A stretch of DNA of 64,000 bases, taken from the NCBI GenBank assembly GCA_033065855.1, contig JAVXUO010002005.1, positions 434,001 to 498,000 of the forward strand, given 5' to 3'. The notes beneath the pieces were generated by a model. That model saw only the letters and a program-made list of their open reading frames with translations, had not been told where the DNA came from and ran no database searches. This DNA comes from Escallonia rubra. Its lineage: Eukaryota > Streptophyta > Magnoliopsida > Escalloniales > Escalloniaceae. Of this stretch, positions 44,032 through 59,215 are shown one piece after another. Every line of letters begins with the position of its first letter. Within the stretch, counting starts at the first letter, position 1. A program made the translations under genes and the position numbers.

Positions 44032-47000
44032 ATGGAAGAACAGGCGGTGGCGGTGGATAGGGAATCGCTGCAGAAGAGGCCCGGTATCTTCATCGTCGGT
44101 TGCCCTAACGTTGGCAAGCGCACCCTACTCTCCCGTAAGCCCTCTTTTCTCTCTTCGCTACACTGTAGTTTGAACCCGTGACCATTGGCTTATTTCGTTG
44201 TTCTTTCTTGCCCTAGTTTGACTCGTTAGAGTATACTTATTTCCACGTTTAGATATTCGAATCGTATTCTAGAATTTCACCGAAATTCGATTGCGCAAAC
44301 ATCGTGGGAAGGAGTAATTTGAATCACTGTGTTCAATTTCAAACACGCATATAATTGGTATATTGGTGATTTGAACTGAATTTTGTGATTTGCTTTGAGC
44401 TTTTCTGGCCGTGGAAGTTTAATTTCGTACAAAGTACTCCCTCTGTTTCGCTGGGTGAATTTTTGTGAAATACGTGTAAAGATTGAAGTGAACTCAAATA
44501 GCAATGATAGGTTAAATTAGCATTGTTTGGCAAGTCGATTTAGTGACCATAGCCATTCACAAAAAGTCCAAGGGGGAAATCGAATGAGGTGGAGGGAGGG
44601 GTTTTCTTAGGTTCATTACTTGAGCAAAATTTGTGCCTACTTTTTAGGATTTAAGAGAAGATTGGTTGGTGTTGTTTCTCTTGGCAGTTTTTTTCAAGTA
44701 CAATTGTTATTTGGTAATTGCTGGTTTTATCTTTTCCCTGGTTGGAAATTGGCAGGGGTTTCTGATTCTGCAATAAGCTTTAAATGCCTTCGTTATGTTA
44801 TGACTTATGAGTTTTGAACCTACCCACCTATGGCTCGATACTGGTTGACTCCATATTGGAGAGATGAACAAGTTCACTTCCTTTAACTGATTATGTTGCG
44901 CATTGGTAATCTCAGGCGATGTTATGGTTGGTTGTAGATTTATGGCGGTCATGGTGGGGGAGTAGGTTTATGAATGGGGGTCTCTTCTTTGAAGAAAGAG
45001 AATGGGCATTTAACAAGCATTCTTTTCAAGTTCTTTAGTCATGTGAGCTTTGGATGATTGCGGACTTCGTGGGTTCTTTGAAAGATTTTTTCGAGAAAGT
45101 GATCCATCAGGCGCATTTCTTCACTTTTTATCCTTGTTCTTCGCATACATGGTTTCTGCATCCGTGGTGCATGTACTTGTCCAGCCTTTGGCATTTTCAA
45201 GTTTGACTTTAGCTTTGCTGCTTCCCTGCTGCTTTCTCTTCCATTTATGAATTCTTCCTCTTCAATTGCTTTTTGATTTTTTTCCCCCTTTCATTAGAAG
45301 TAAAGTACGAGCCAGTTTTGGTAGTTTAAGCTTTCTTGCTGCTTAAAGGGGGTAAGTAAGGGTAGAATTGAAATCACTTGATATATTGGTCCACATAAGC
45401 AATATCTTGTAAATGCTATTGCCTAATGATATTGCGCAAGCAACTAATTCTGTTAATGTTCCTCATGCAGATACTATTGAGCTAGAATATGCTTTTTTAA
45501 ATACCAACATGGTATGCACGCTCTAACTAACGTAATTTTGTTTATTGAAGGATTACTCTCTTTAGATTTTGAAGACGCATCTGATTCATCATCTGATGTC
45601 CTTGCCTATGGGTAAGTTGATCAAATATTCATTTGTTTAGGGAGCTAAATGGTTGCTGGCTTTATTCCTGTGCCATTGTATGCGGTGTTCTGCTGAAGCT
45701 TGCTCAGTATGTGTTTTGTGTAATACCGCGGTTTATTTATCAGGTGGACTATCAATACAAAGTATTACATGGCAGATGTTTCTTTGTGGATGGCTGATTT
45801 GTCTGATGAATTTTCAATTGGGCCCCTGCCAATGTTTGACCAGTTGGCTGCCTTGGTGATGGTTTACAACATGAGTGATGTTAGCCTTCTCCTCTTTGGG
45901 CATTTTTTTTTTGGGTGTATTTTGCTATAACTTTAGTGAATGCAAAAGTGTGCCTGCTGCGGCCTGATGTGTTGACTTGCTGCGTTTTTTTGATACCATT
46001 ATATGCAGCTATCATCTTTTCTCGCACTTAAGGATTGGGTTTCACGTACTGACATCCAGAAGTTTGACATACTACTATGCATTGGGAATAAAGTGGATCT
46101 TCTTCCTGATCATCCAGCCCATGTTGAATACAAAAGACGTATGCAGAAACTTGGAGAATCCTGGAGCGATCCTCATCCAGAGTTCTCTGAATATGGAATT
46201 AATGAAACCGAAGGAAGTAGTTTATTGGGAGATGAAGAACCATCGATGGAGATTAAGAGTTCTTGTGTGGAATGGTGCTGCGAACACAATATTGAATACA
46301 TAGAAGCTTGTGCATCAAATGCCGATTTTGACAAATGTAAGCACTTACTTTTTTAGGCACAAAAAAGGTCATCAGCTCACGGTCTAAATGAGATTCATCA
46401 CCCTACTGCCCATGCAAGAATGTTGTAGTAGTAGCAGTAGTAGTAGTGCACATGTGAATTTGTTAGCGAACATGTAGTAGTAGTTGTGGTAGTAGTAAAA
46501 GGAACATGACCTATGCATCCTTATGTAAAATGGAAATGCCGTAGTCATCAGTCAACATGACCTTTGTATCTCATCAAACCGCCATATCATCAAACGCCAT
46601 ATGTTAAATGAAAGGTCATTTTGACAGATATATTTGGAGAGGCAGCGCTTGATGACATGGCAGTTCCTAATGCAAATGGCTCTGCGGAGATTGAAACGAT
46701 GATCTGATTTACCTGTAAACTGTATTGTTTGCCACAACTGAATGTGGATATTCAAGTGGTACAAGAATCGTTCTGAGAACACAACTTTCTTGAGAACGGT
46801 GCATGGTAGGAAGGAGTGACGGCCTTCTATAGATTATTGTTAGGAGATTTACTTTAGGCAAAACAAAGGTGGAAAACTGTAGTGGGTCATTCTTTCTATT
46901 TTAGCTTCCTTCTCATGAGGAAGCATAGTGGATCGTGGGCCAATAGAAGTGGGCCAAAGATTGAGGTAAGTAGGCTAGCAGCAAACATTTGCAACCTGAT

Positions 47001-50000
47001 TTTTCTTCATAGACCAACTTCCCATTTTAGGGTGTCGTAGGGATGGGATTAGGCTAATGAAATACTGGTTTGGAGGAGCTGGAGAAGAGGAATAATTTGA
47101 AGAGAGATAGTAGATAGTTTATTGTAGAGGCTAAGCTACCATCTCTTTTAAGGTTTTTACAAAGTGGGTCCAACTCTGTATGTCATTGCAATCCCACAGT
47201 TGCACTTGGATATTCAAACAAATGATTGCTAATCTTTAGTATTTTGAGGAACAAAAGTGGTCTGAAAGGCCTTTCTTGAACGAAAGCTCTCCATTTTTTT
47301 TTTTATCAATGTGCATCTGAGTAGGAGAGAGGATAAGGATATCATGGGTGGTTCTTCTTCTTCTCTGAATCCCAAGTTGAGGGTATGCTTCTCTCAATCC
47401 CGCTTCTGTGAGGGAAAGTCTCGGTCATTTGGTAGTTACTGATGGCAAGGGTGGTTATTCTGCGGGGCAACAGTTTATATCTATGAAGCATGGTGGCCAT
47501 TTGGGTGTCAGGTACGGACCAGTGCGGGTGCACCTTGGGTGCAGCTGAGTGGGCACCAGGTGCTGGTAAACCTGTGTCCTATTTTCGGTTCAAGTGTTTC
47601 AATTTCGGTTGCGTCCTGGATATGCATCGGGTAATTTTGTGTAGGTCAGAAAGAGAAGATGCAAAGAATAAGAAAAAGGAGATGGAATCTTTGTCGATGT
47701 CGCACTATTTGAGTGATGGTTCTGACTTTCTCCTTGACCAGGCTCTTTGTCGTTAGGGGGCTTTGTGGTTTCGTTTGTCTCTGGTTTTGACACATGCAGT
47801 ACTTACAAGGGGTGTTGTTACAGCTGTTCTTTGGTATTTTCAAACTAATTCCACAGTTTCAACATATTTACTGTAACGCACTTACACTTTTACTATTTCT
47901 CAAATACAAGATATTAACCAGAAGTGACTTTGATGTTTCCCAACACATATTGATCTTTTTATATATATATATATTCGATGTTTTTATACCATTACGTAAA
48001 TAATGTTTATTTATTTAATTCTAGAATTGTTGTATCCTCGCCGCACACGTATCCTTTTTTTCCCCGAAAAATGACCAGCACCCGCACCGGAATAGGTTCA
48101 TATCAGTCTGTCCTCACTTACTATCTGCTTATAACATTCGCTGATGCGGAGGATAGACAGTCTAGTTACCTGGGTTTTTCTAATTTTTACTGGACTTTGT
48201 TTAAGATTGCTGAGTGGTGGAGGCTCTGGCAGGTACATTAGGTTGCATGGTTGTTCTCTTTTAGCTTACTGTCTTCCCTTAAATCTATGGTGGTGTGGGA
48301 GACTGGTGGGGTTTAGTAGAGGTACTCTTGATAAGAAGTACCTTCTAAGCCTGGCGGCTTATTTAGTCCTAATATGAAGAAATAAAGTTCATGTTTTGAG
48401 GTCTCCTAATAAAAAAGTTTTCAAATTTCAAATTTGTATTGGGCAAGTGAATGAGAGGGCTTATTAGAAGGCTTATCGCGAAATGTTTGGGGGAGGAGTT
48501 GATGGTAGGCTCCTAGTGATGGTAGGCTCCTAGCGACATTAGGATGTCTGTGGTATGAGTTTGTGGACCTTTAGAGAATGAGGGGAGGAGTACGCTGGGT
48601 GCGAGGTGAAGGATAGGTCCAAGGCGAGAGTTTGGAAGATGGTAATGTGAGGAACAGGAGCTGTTAAGTGTCTTTCTACACTCTATGGCCTTGTCTCTGA
48701 TAAGGCTAAGGCGGTTATGTCTCTTGTCTCAGGATCAGGATCGGCAGAGACCACGGTGTGGAACCCTGCTTCTAGAAGGTGTTCTCAGTATTCGGAGCTC
48801 AATGCTATTTGCCTCCTATATGGAATGTGTTATGCATTCGAGTTTAGTGGGACGGGTGAAGCTGGGGTAACGTAAAAGGGAACTACACGGTTAAATTTCC
48901 ATCTGGGTCGTATGATCGCACTTAGAGTGGTGGGATAGTCCCTTGGAAAGTGATTTGAAGTCTTGGGGCTGCCATGGGAGTTGCTATCTTTGTTTAGAGG
49001 GCGACTTGGGCTTCCACTTAGACTGGGGATGATCTTTGGAGGCCAAAGAATTGGTGAAGTATGGATACTCTAGGGCATTAGACATATAGCTGCACCAGAA
49101 ACATTGTTCCAAGTCCATTCAAGTAGCTCTTTACCTGGATGTTGATGTGGGATGCTCTCTTATATGTCTACTTGGTATAAGTTGTAATGACTGAAAAGTT
49201 CAGAATAGAAAATCGTCTAATCTTTTACATAGGAGTTGTGGCCTGCCTTAAAATACTCTTTGTTGCAGAGTTTTTGGTCAACACCTTGGTTTAAGGACCC
49301 CTTTGTACATACTGTTTGTACATGAGTGCATCGCCTTTGACGCTTCTTGGTTTAATTCTTCTTTACTGTGTCGTCGTTCCAAATTCATAAATGTTTTCTG
49401 TCATTCCAAATTAGGGTTTGTTTCAAAGTCCACAGACATCTCTGGAAATTTAGAGTTCTGTTTTATCCCTATTCGGGGTTACTTTTAAACAAGTCGTCAC
49501 CTTCTTTTGAATTGACTTAGAAGACTTAATACTAGTGAAGTTGGGGTGTCTTTCTGTGGTATATTGCTATTTTCTTTCCTCGCAAGATGTAGTTCCTGCT
49601 CTCTCTGTGAACTTTGCACACTTATTGAAGTGAAACAGTTTTCCTTGGCAGGTTTGTCAGTTGATGGTGATTCACAGGGTGTTGAACGACTTCTTGAGGC
49701 TCTATCTGCTAATATGTGGCCTGGAATGGTCTTGAAATCTGGTGATAAAATAGTTGAACCTTCATTACCTGAAAAACAAGGTTTGCCGGACTACGCTTAT
49801 TAATTCTAAACACTTCTGCCTGTTATTGTGTCAATTTACTGAAACACATTAATTACCACTACCCAGACTTATCAGAAGAAGAATCGGACTATGAAATCGA
49901 GTATGAAATGTTGTCTGCGGGCTCAGCAGAACCATGGGATGATACAGATGGAGGGTGGGTTACTGCAAATGGAACTACTGCATCCACAGAAACAGGGGGG

Positions 50001-50321
50001 TTGGTTGCTCAGAATCGTGATGCTAAGGATTCTGATGGAGAGAGAGTAATTCGACCAGTTGGAGAGGAGCTGCCGCCCTCTACGTCAACTTCTCAGCTGC
50101 AGGAAGAGATTGACACGGAAGCAATTCCTAGTGCACAAGAAGCTGATGGAGGTACACATTATGAATTTGAGGATTTGGAACAGTTGATGTCTGAAATCGG
50201 GAATATGCGTGACAGCTTGAGGCTGATGCCTGATTTTCAAAGGAGGGAAATGGCAGCAAACTTGGCAATGAAAATGGCTGTCATGTTTGGCGACAGTAGT
50301 GGCGATGAGGGGGGGAGTTGA
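44032..50321 (+). CDS. p34/AAGAB-like adaptin-binding protein
   Basis: Six exons: 44032-44134, 45551-45611, 45744-45879, 46009-46336, 49652-49780 and 49867-50321. All junctions are GT-AG and in phase, giving 403 residues. Family: alpha/gamma-adaptin-binding protein p34, a cytosolic chaperone-like factor for clathrin adaptor assembly, with a Ras-like fold. Seen: IVGCPNVGKRT at 21-31, a P-loop in which the usual S/T after GK is R; GNKVDL at 126-131 (G4 motif); SSCVEWCCEHNIEYIEACAS before the exon 4/5 joint; the acidic tail with DTDGGW; and a C-terminal helix with FEDLEQLMSEIGNMRDSLR (about 345-365), which fits the adaptin-binding end. Intron 4 is 3.3 kb and holds nothing recognisable. The P-loop change is probably family-wide and suggests weak or absent GTPase action. 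Confidence 0.9.
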
Positions 50322-53902
<3,581 letters not shown>

Positions 53903-54411
53903 TTGAATGATGGATCTTGGGTGGCAAATACAGGTAAAGGAGGAGTTGGCGTGGTCATTCGAGATAACTTTGGAATGTTTGTTGCAGGTCAAAATAAACC
54001 ATTGGAAAATTGCGCAAGCGCTCTCGTATCTGAAGCAATTGCAGCAAAAAGAAGGATTGAAGTTGGCATAAGAACTGAGATTCAGATCAGTCATTTTAGA
54101 AGGAGACAATAAATGCATTATTAACCTGCTACAAAGACAATATCTGGACCAAGACATGAGATTGAAGTAATCATACATGACTGTCATTCTATAGCTAGAT
54201 CTTTCAGTCAATATCGCCTTTCGTATAACGAACGTAGGGGGAACGATATAACTCATAGGTTAGCTGAGCATGCTCGTAATGAGCCACATAGAAATACATG
54301 GTTGAATGTATCACCGGAGTGGTTGGTGAACTCTCTCAAGAAAGATGTTGGTTTTTGTTAATTTTCAAGCGCAATAAAACTTTTCTTATCGGTTGAAAAA
54401 ATAAAAAAAAA
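53903..54411 (+). mobile_element. LINE 3' fragment with decayed RNase H domain
   Basis: The plus strand reads NDGSWVANTGKGGVGVVIRD, then ALVSEAIAAKRR, then ILEGDNKCIINLL, then DITHRLAEHARNE, the ordered blocks of a plant LINE RNase H domain. At least two frame changes are needed to pass through them (near 54085 and near 54150), so it is broken. An A-rich tail lies at 54394-54411. No target duplication was found. It is older than the LINE at 63-705. Confidence 0.72.
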
Positions 54412-55675
54412 AGAACATGTATGAATGATAGGATAAGGCTGCACCAAAACCGTGAAACCGAAAAGGTTACTCTTGCCTAAAAGATCCCCAACTTGCAAAA
54501 GTAAAGGGCACAAACCTGCAAAAGTGAAGGGCACAACCTGCAAAAGTGGATAGGATAGGCATCTCATTTTAGGTAAATATCACTTCGAGTCAGGGGGACT
54601 AAAAGGACCTACCCAGTACCCAGTACCAACCATAACCGTACAGACTGCATGCTCCTCCCAAAACCTACTGCCACCTGTCCATAATACCCATACCTTCTGT
54701 CCTTCTCCAAGCTGAACAAGACCTTTGTGACGAAATGAATGTGCTTACACTTGTTAGCCTCATATTAGGTGCCACTGCCACATAACAACACCCTAAAGTA
54801 AACTGTAAACCAAAGAAAGCATTTCAGCACAAGAAGTTGGGATTTAATTCACAAGCTTATAACTTTTTCAGCTTAGTAACTCCACAACAATGTTATAGAT
54901 CCCCCCGTGCTTGTGTCTACATTAAAAAACACAGTAAATACAAGATTTAATTCCTACGGAAGCCGCGGACAACGACAATACCAAGCAGGCAAGACATTTG
55001 CTTAAACAGCGATTGAATAACAATGTGATCACGCGTCAAGCTAAAGCAAAGAACTAAAATGTAGGCAGATATGACATTTGCTTAGACTAACGCAAATCGA
55101 AATAGGGGGTGTGATCGTACTCGTACATCAAATTTTGCTTAAATGACAAGCCTCGCCCAAATCGAATATCAGCGTAATCATGCGTCGAGCTCAAGCAAAG
55201 TACCAAAATACAAGTAAGTAATATCAGCTAGAAAGAATGCTGGAGTGGAAATTTAATGTACATTGCTAATGAGTGCTTCGGCGATATTGCATTTACATGT
55301 ACATGGTAGAGAGGCAAATAGGCCAACACAAGCTTGATAGCTGATTTCACGAGATGAGGCCCCTCCCACGGCCCTACACTCTCTGCAACTACAGACAAAC
55401 TAAGACCCCCAACCCAACCGTCACTCACATGAGCATTGCCTCCCGTGTCACGGACTCACTCATGACTCACCCTCTCCGAACCAACAACAGAAACAAGAAT
55501 TTAATGCGACAGAGATTGGACATAATACAACCTGAACAAGTTTTGTGTAGAAAGAAGGTTTCTATCTCGTTAAATCGGAACCGGTCCCGTCATTTCTGAT
55601 ATCTGTATTCGTTACGCCGAGGATTTTCTAGAACCAACCTGACAGAGCCCGGTTGAGCCGTCTGATCGCCGGTTT
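54412..55675. other. Intergenic and 3' region of the RING-H2 gene
   Basis: Contains a short tandem phrase (TGCAAAAGT-AAGGGCACAA) repeated three times at 54497-54550 and two relatives of an AAGCAAAG phrase near 55045 and 55195. The part next to 55675 should be the 3' UTR of the minus-strand ATL gene. No gene recognised. Confidence 0.45.
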
Positions 55676-56233
55676 TCACGGCAAGAATCCACCAGAACCA
55701 GCAGCTCCGTCTTGCCTCGTCTTCATTTCCGCCGCCGCCACCGGGAACTCGCCGCACTTTCGGCACCTCGCCACGACCAGCGTCTGTCTACACGACGGGC
55801 ACGACGAATGCGAGCCCAGCCACATGTCAATGCACTCGACGTGGAACCCGTGGCCGCACTGCGGCATGACGCGGATCTCGTCGCCGCCGGCGTACTCCGT
55901 CAGGCAGATGGCGCACTCCGGCGTGAACTTCCCGGCCGAGGAGGCGTCGTAGGCGAACTTGGGGAGGGACTGGAGGATCTTCTTCTTGAGGCCCCTGTTG
56001 GCGGAGGGCTGGCCTCCTGGGGAGCTGCCGCTGGCGGGAGCGCCGCCGCGGCGGAGCCAGGCGCAGCGGGCCACGGCTATGAGGCCGACGACGCAGATGA
56101 GGGCGCAGAGGAGGGCGGCGAGGATGACCACGAAGTCGGACTCGACGGCGACGGCTTGAGGCGGCTCGGCTGCGGCTGGGGTCGAAGTGGAGGTTGAGGT
56201 GAGGGCCGAGAGGAGTCTGAGTGGACGAGTCAT
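55676..56233 (-). CDS. ATL80-like RING-H2 E3 ubiquitin ligase
   Basis: An intronless gene of 185 residues, like most ATL genes. N-terminus MTRPLRLL, one membrane helix at about 34-55 (DFVVILAALLCALICVVGLI), the plant-specific GLD motif in GLKKKILQSLPKFAY (81-95), and a RING-H2 domain with C107, C110, C126, H128, H131, C134, C145 and C148 plus the conserved W138. The order and the C-terminal CRKCGEF and GGFLP resemble Arabidopsis ATL79/ATL80. It is expected to anchor in the endomembrane or plasma membrane and, with an E2 enzyme, ubiquitinate partners; ATL genes often respond to stress. Very GC-rich compared with its surroundings, which is typical for the family. Intact. Its 5' flank is tandemly duplicated. 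Confidence 0.93.
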   Translation of the reverse strand: MTRPLRLLSALTSTSTSTPAAAEPPQAVAVESDFVVILAALLCALICVVGLIAVARCAWLRRGGAPASGSSPGGQPSANRGLKKKILQSLPKFAYDASSAGKFTPECAICLTEYAGGDEIRVMPQCGHGFHVECIDMWLGSHSSCPSCRQTLVVARCRKCGEFPVAAAEMKTRQDGAAGSGGFLP

Positions 56234-56692
56234 GACTCATATGACATGTGTGTGTGTGTGGGTGTGGGTGTGGGTGTGGGTGTGTGTTAGAGGGAGAAAT
56301 TGGGATATTTTAGAGGCATTTTTGGGCTTATGGAAGGAAGAGTACAAAGTGTGTCACATGGAGGGAGGGCTATGTGTTGTGTATTTATATGGAGTGAACA
56401 TGTGGGTTGGGGTGGGGGAGAGGATCAATGTGGAGTTCAAAGTATTCTACTCTCTCAACTACACAATGCCCATGTACTCGCTTTGAGAAAAGCAAATGCG
56501 CAGTATTTTGATCTGCCTTTTTTTGAATTCTTACGATAGAATTATCGGTTCGAGTATCAAATAAAATTGAAATAGCAATTTCAAATGAATAAGTATAATT
56601 TGACAAGGGTAAAAGGTAAAAGTAATGTTATTATGTATACCTACATGAATTAAATTTATCTCAAGAATTTATTAAAAACTAAGCATGACTCA

Positions 56693-56734
<42 letters not shown>

Positions 56735-57109
56735 AGGGAAAGAGGGAGTAATTGGGATAATTTAGAGGTGTTTTTGGGGTTTTGGAAGAGTACAAATTGT
56801 CTCACATGAAGGATGGGGTTTCCAATTTCATGTGGGGTGTGGGTGGGTGGGGACTGGGCAGTGAACATGTTGGTGGGTGGGTGGCGTGGGGGAGAGGACC
56901 AATGTGGAGTTCAGAGTTCCCTACTCTCTTAACCATACAATGCTCGTCTATTGGATCTGGCTTTTTACGAAATTTTAAAATAGATTAGTATTGTATAGAA
57001 TTTAAAGAGCATGTATAAAGTAATAAGTATAGTTTGACAAGGGTAAAAACATAAGTAAAGTCAATATTTATATTTACATGTATTAAATCTATCTCAAGGA
57101 TTTATCATT
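56231..57109 (-). promoter_or_regulatory. Tandemly duplicated proximal promoter of the ATL gene
   Basis: Copy 1 (56231-56683) and copy 2 (56684-57109) are collinear: CATGACTCAT at the start, a (GT)n tract, GGGATA(T/A)TTTAGAGG, TGTCTCACATG-type phrase, GGGGGAGAGGA(T/C)CAATGTGG, CTACTCTCT, GTTTGACAAGGGTAAAA, ATCTCAAG(A/G)ATTTAT. About 80-85% alike by eye. Copy 1 begins on the start codon itself. Copy 1 should hold the working core promoter (minus strand, TATA-like TATATAAATAC at about 56381-56391). Confidence 0.8.
56697..56733. repeat. (GT)n microsatellite
   Basis: About eighteen GT units at the head of promoter copy 2. The counterpart in copy 1 (56247-56287) is an imperfect GTGTGG repeat. Confidence 0.9.
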
Positions 57110-58385
57110 CGTTAAGTAAGAAAATCTAATAAGACAGAGCGATTAATGATTCTTAGTAGAACGCTAAGTTTCGTCCTTAACAAAAGAGCAACTACATATG
57201 AGCAATGTTGCACAGGGGCGTAGACATGCACACCTAAGCTACGTACAATGAGGACTACGCTTCACTTGATTTACTCCAAACTCGGGGTTACTCCCCGTTA
57301 AAGTATCAATACTAGAAAATATTTGGGTTGATTCGGGTTTAATAGCTTTGAGTATCTAGGACCGCTGGATATGCAGTAAAATATGTAACTCTCTGCTGCC
57401 ATTACTCCCCCTTCCGATCTCATTCAACAATCCTAAATGGTCGGGATGAATAGAACCATATAACACTTATTCCACCAAGAGAAATGAGCTCAAAGCAATT
57501 GACAACTAAAGTTAAATGATAATAACAAGCAGCTCCTCTTCTCTCTTGTCTAATCTCTTAAAAGTGCATAAAATTCTCAGAAAGTGACTTGTGCCATGGT
57601 TAAAAACTAAATGAAAACTAGCTCATCTTGATTTGCTAGATACCATTTGCTTAATGAAAACTAAAATTAAGTAAATGGTTTACTAAAGTACTGCTCTCAG
57701 GTCACGTCTACTACTTACTTCGCACGGAGAAGCATCTTCAAATAGTGACTTGTATTTTCTTCACTCTTTAAAAACATATTGTTTGCAAACACAAGAACAA
57801 GAATGTACAAGCACCAAATTTTGTTGTGTATCCTCTTAACTTGTTGCACTAATAAACTAAGGCCGACAGATTGGGAGTACTTCATTGCATTATACACGTG
57901 CCCTAGGATATTTCTCCTTGGAAGTTTGATATCCAGCTCTTAAACACCCAATTCTATATACAAAGTAAGATACACGTCTTGCAAAAGTATCTCTCATCTT
58001 TTAGTTTGGAAAACTCTTAAACATCTTACCTCAAGTTGATCGTGACTGTACGGGGACCGTCTCCTCATGTAAAGAGAGGCGTGTTAAGTCTTTTAAGGAA
58101 CCGGATGAAAATATACCTATATTGCGGTTCAAGTTCAAGTAACCTCCAATAGACCGAAAACAATTCGATATGAAGGTTCTTGACGCGACAATTAGATTGG
58201 AAAACACGCGGGACACAAGGTTTGAGCAGACTATTATCCTCATGTGGAAATGCCGTTCATAAAAGGATTCTCCTCGGCATCGAAACTGCCCGAGAAAGGA
58301 AAGATTTATTTGATTTGCATCTGCCATGCATTGCCAGCTTCAGACTTGTCTCTTTGTTTCCGTCCGGACCAAAACATGTGATCCC
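57110..58385. other. Intergenic, nothing recognised
   Basis: AT-rich, with only short open frames without family resemblance on either strand. The part nearest 57110 may hold distal regulatory DNA of the ATL gene. Confidence 0.4.
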
Positions 58386-58660
58386 TCTTTTTCTTTTTTT
58401 TGATAGAAATAGAGAATTGCATTGAAATTTTCAAAAGATTACAGTGATTTTCAGATCAAGCCATCGCGGGTTTACATAAGAGTCAAACATCCAACAGTAA
58501 GAACGTTCAAAAGCCAAAGTACAACATACCAAATAATTTACACAAAATAGAATAGTCAGATCACATTGCACCAGAAATCATCGACCCAGTCATGATATAC
58601 GGCGATACGGGCGTGACATGCAAAAGTTGCTAATGATCTGGCCTCCTTCATGAGCAGTCC
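58386..58660 (-). mobile_element. Reverse-oriented LINE 3' fragment
   Basis: Begins on the plus strand with a T-rich tract (58384-58403), as expected for an A tail on the minus strand. On the minus strand a frame ends EARSLATFACHARIAVYHDW and then VDDFWCNVI before a stop near 58563, matching the usual end of plant LINE RNase H domains (helix followed by W-x-DD-x-P). Strongly 5'-truncated. No target duplication was identified. Confidence 0.45.
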
Positions 58661-59215
58661 ACCAGTCCTGCTAATACTAAAGTAGTGCATATCGGTAATG
58701 ATATAACATATATCATACATAATCAGTGCCACTCTATCAGCGATTCCTCTTTTTCTTTGGCGTGGGCTTGTTTATCCACTTGGGCGAGGTAAACTATACA
58801 GTGTACACCCCTGTCATCAGCAAAAAAGGTAACTACCAAGTGTCAAAACTGAACCTTTTAGCTATAAAAGAAGGTCAACTTGCACGCTGTCACGTCCAAG
58901 TGAGCACAGGTTTCAAGAAGTATGTGAAGATGGCAATTAGGCCTTTGATTTCTTGGGACAAAATTGAAATTGTGCTTTGATGACAAGTTCTACCTTACTC
59001 TCTGTATAAACTCTTAGATCTTGATTGGTGTGTGAAATATACAAGAAGTTAGATTATAATCAGTATAAAGCTAATGAACCAGTATGCTAAGTATACAACA
59101 GCAGCAATACTCGACGAGCTGCTTTCAAAGTACAAAAGAATCATACTACTAGCTTGAAAATACCCTAAAAAATACTCGTGTGCGCGCGCTAAACGGAATT
59201 TGCTAGCACCTATCG
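58661..59215. other. Intergenic, 3' side of the MLO gene
   Basis: One 84-codon plus-strand frame (58726-58980) has no recognisable domain. The stretch near 59150-59215 should be the 3' UTR of the minus-strand MLO gene. Confidence 0.4.

Noticed and set aside
46337-49651. Possible nested gene in the 3.3-kb intron of the adaptin-binding protein gene
   Set aside because: Only short frames without family resemblance were found; exon phases on both sides join cleanly across it.
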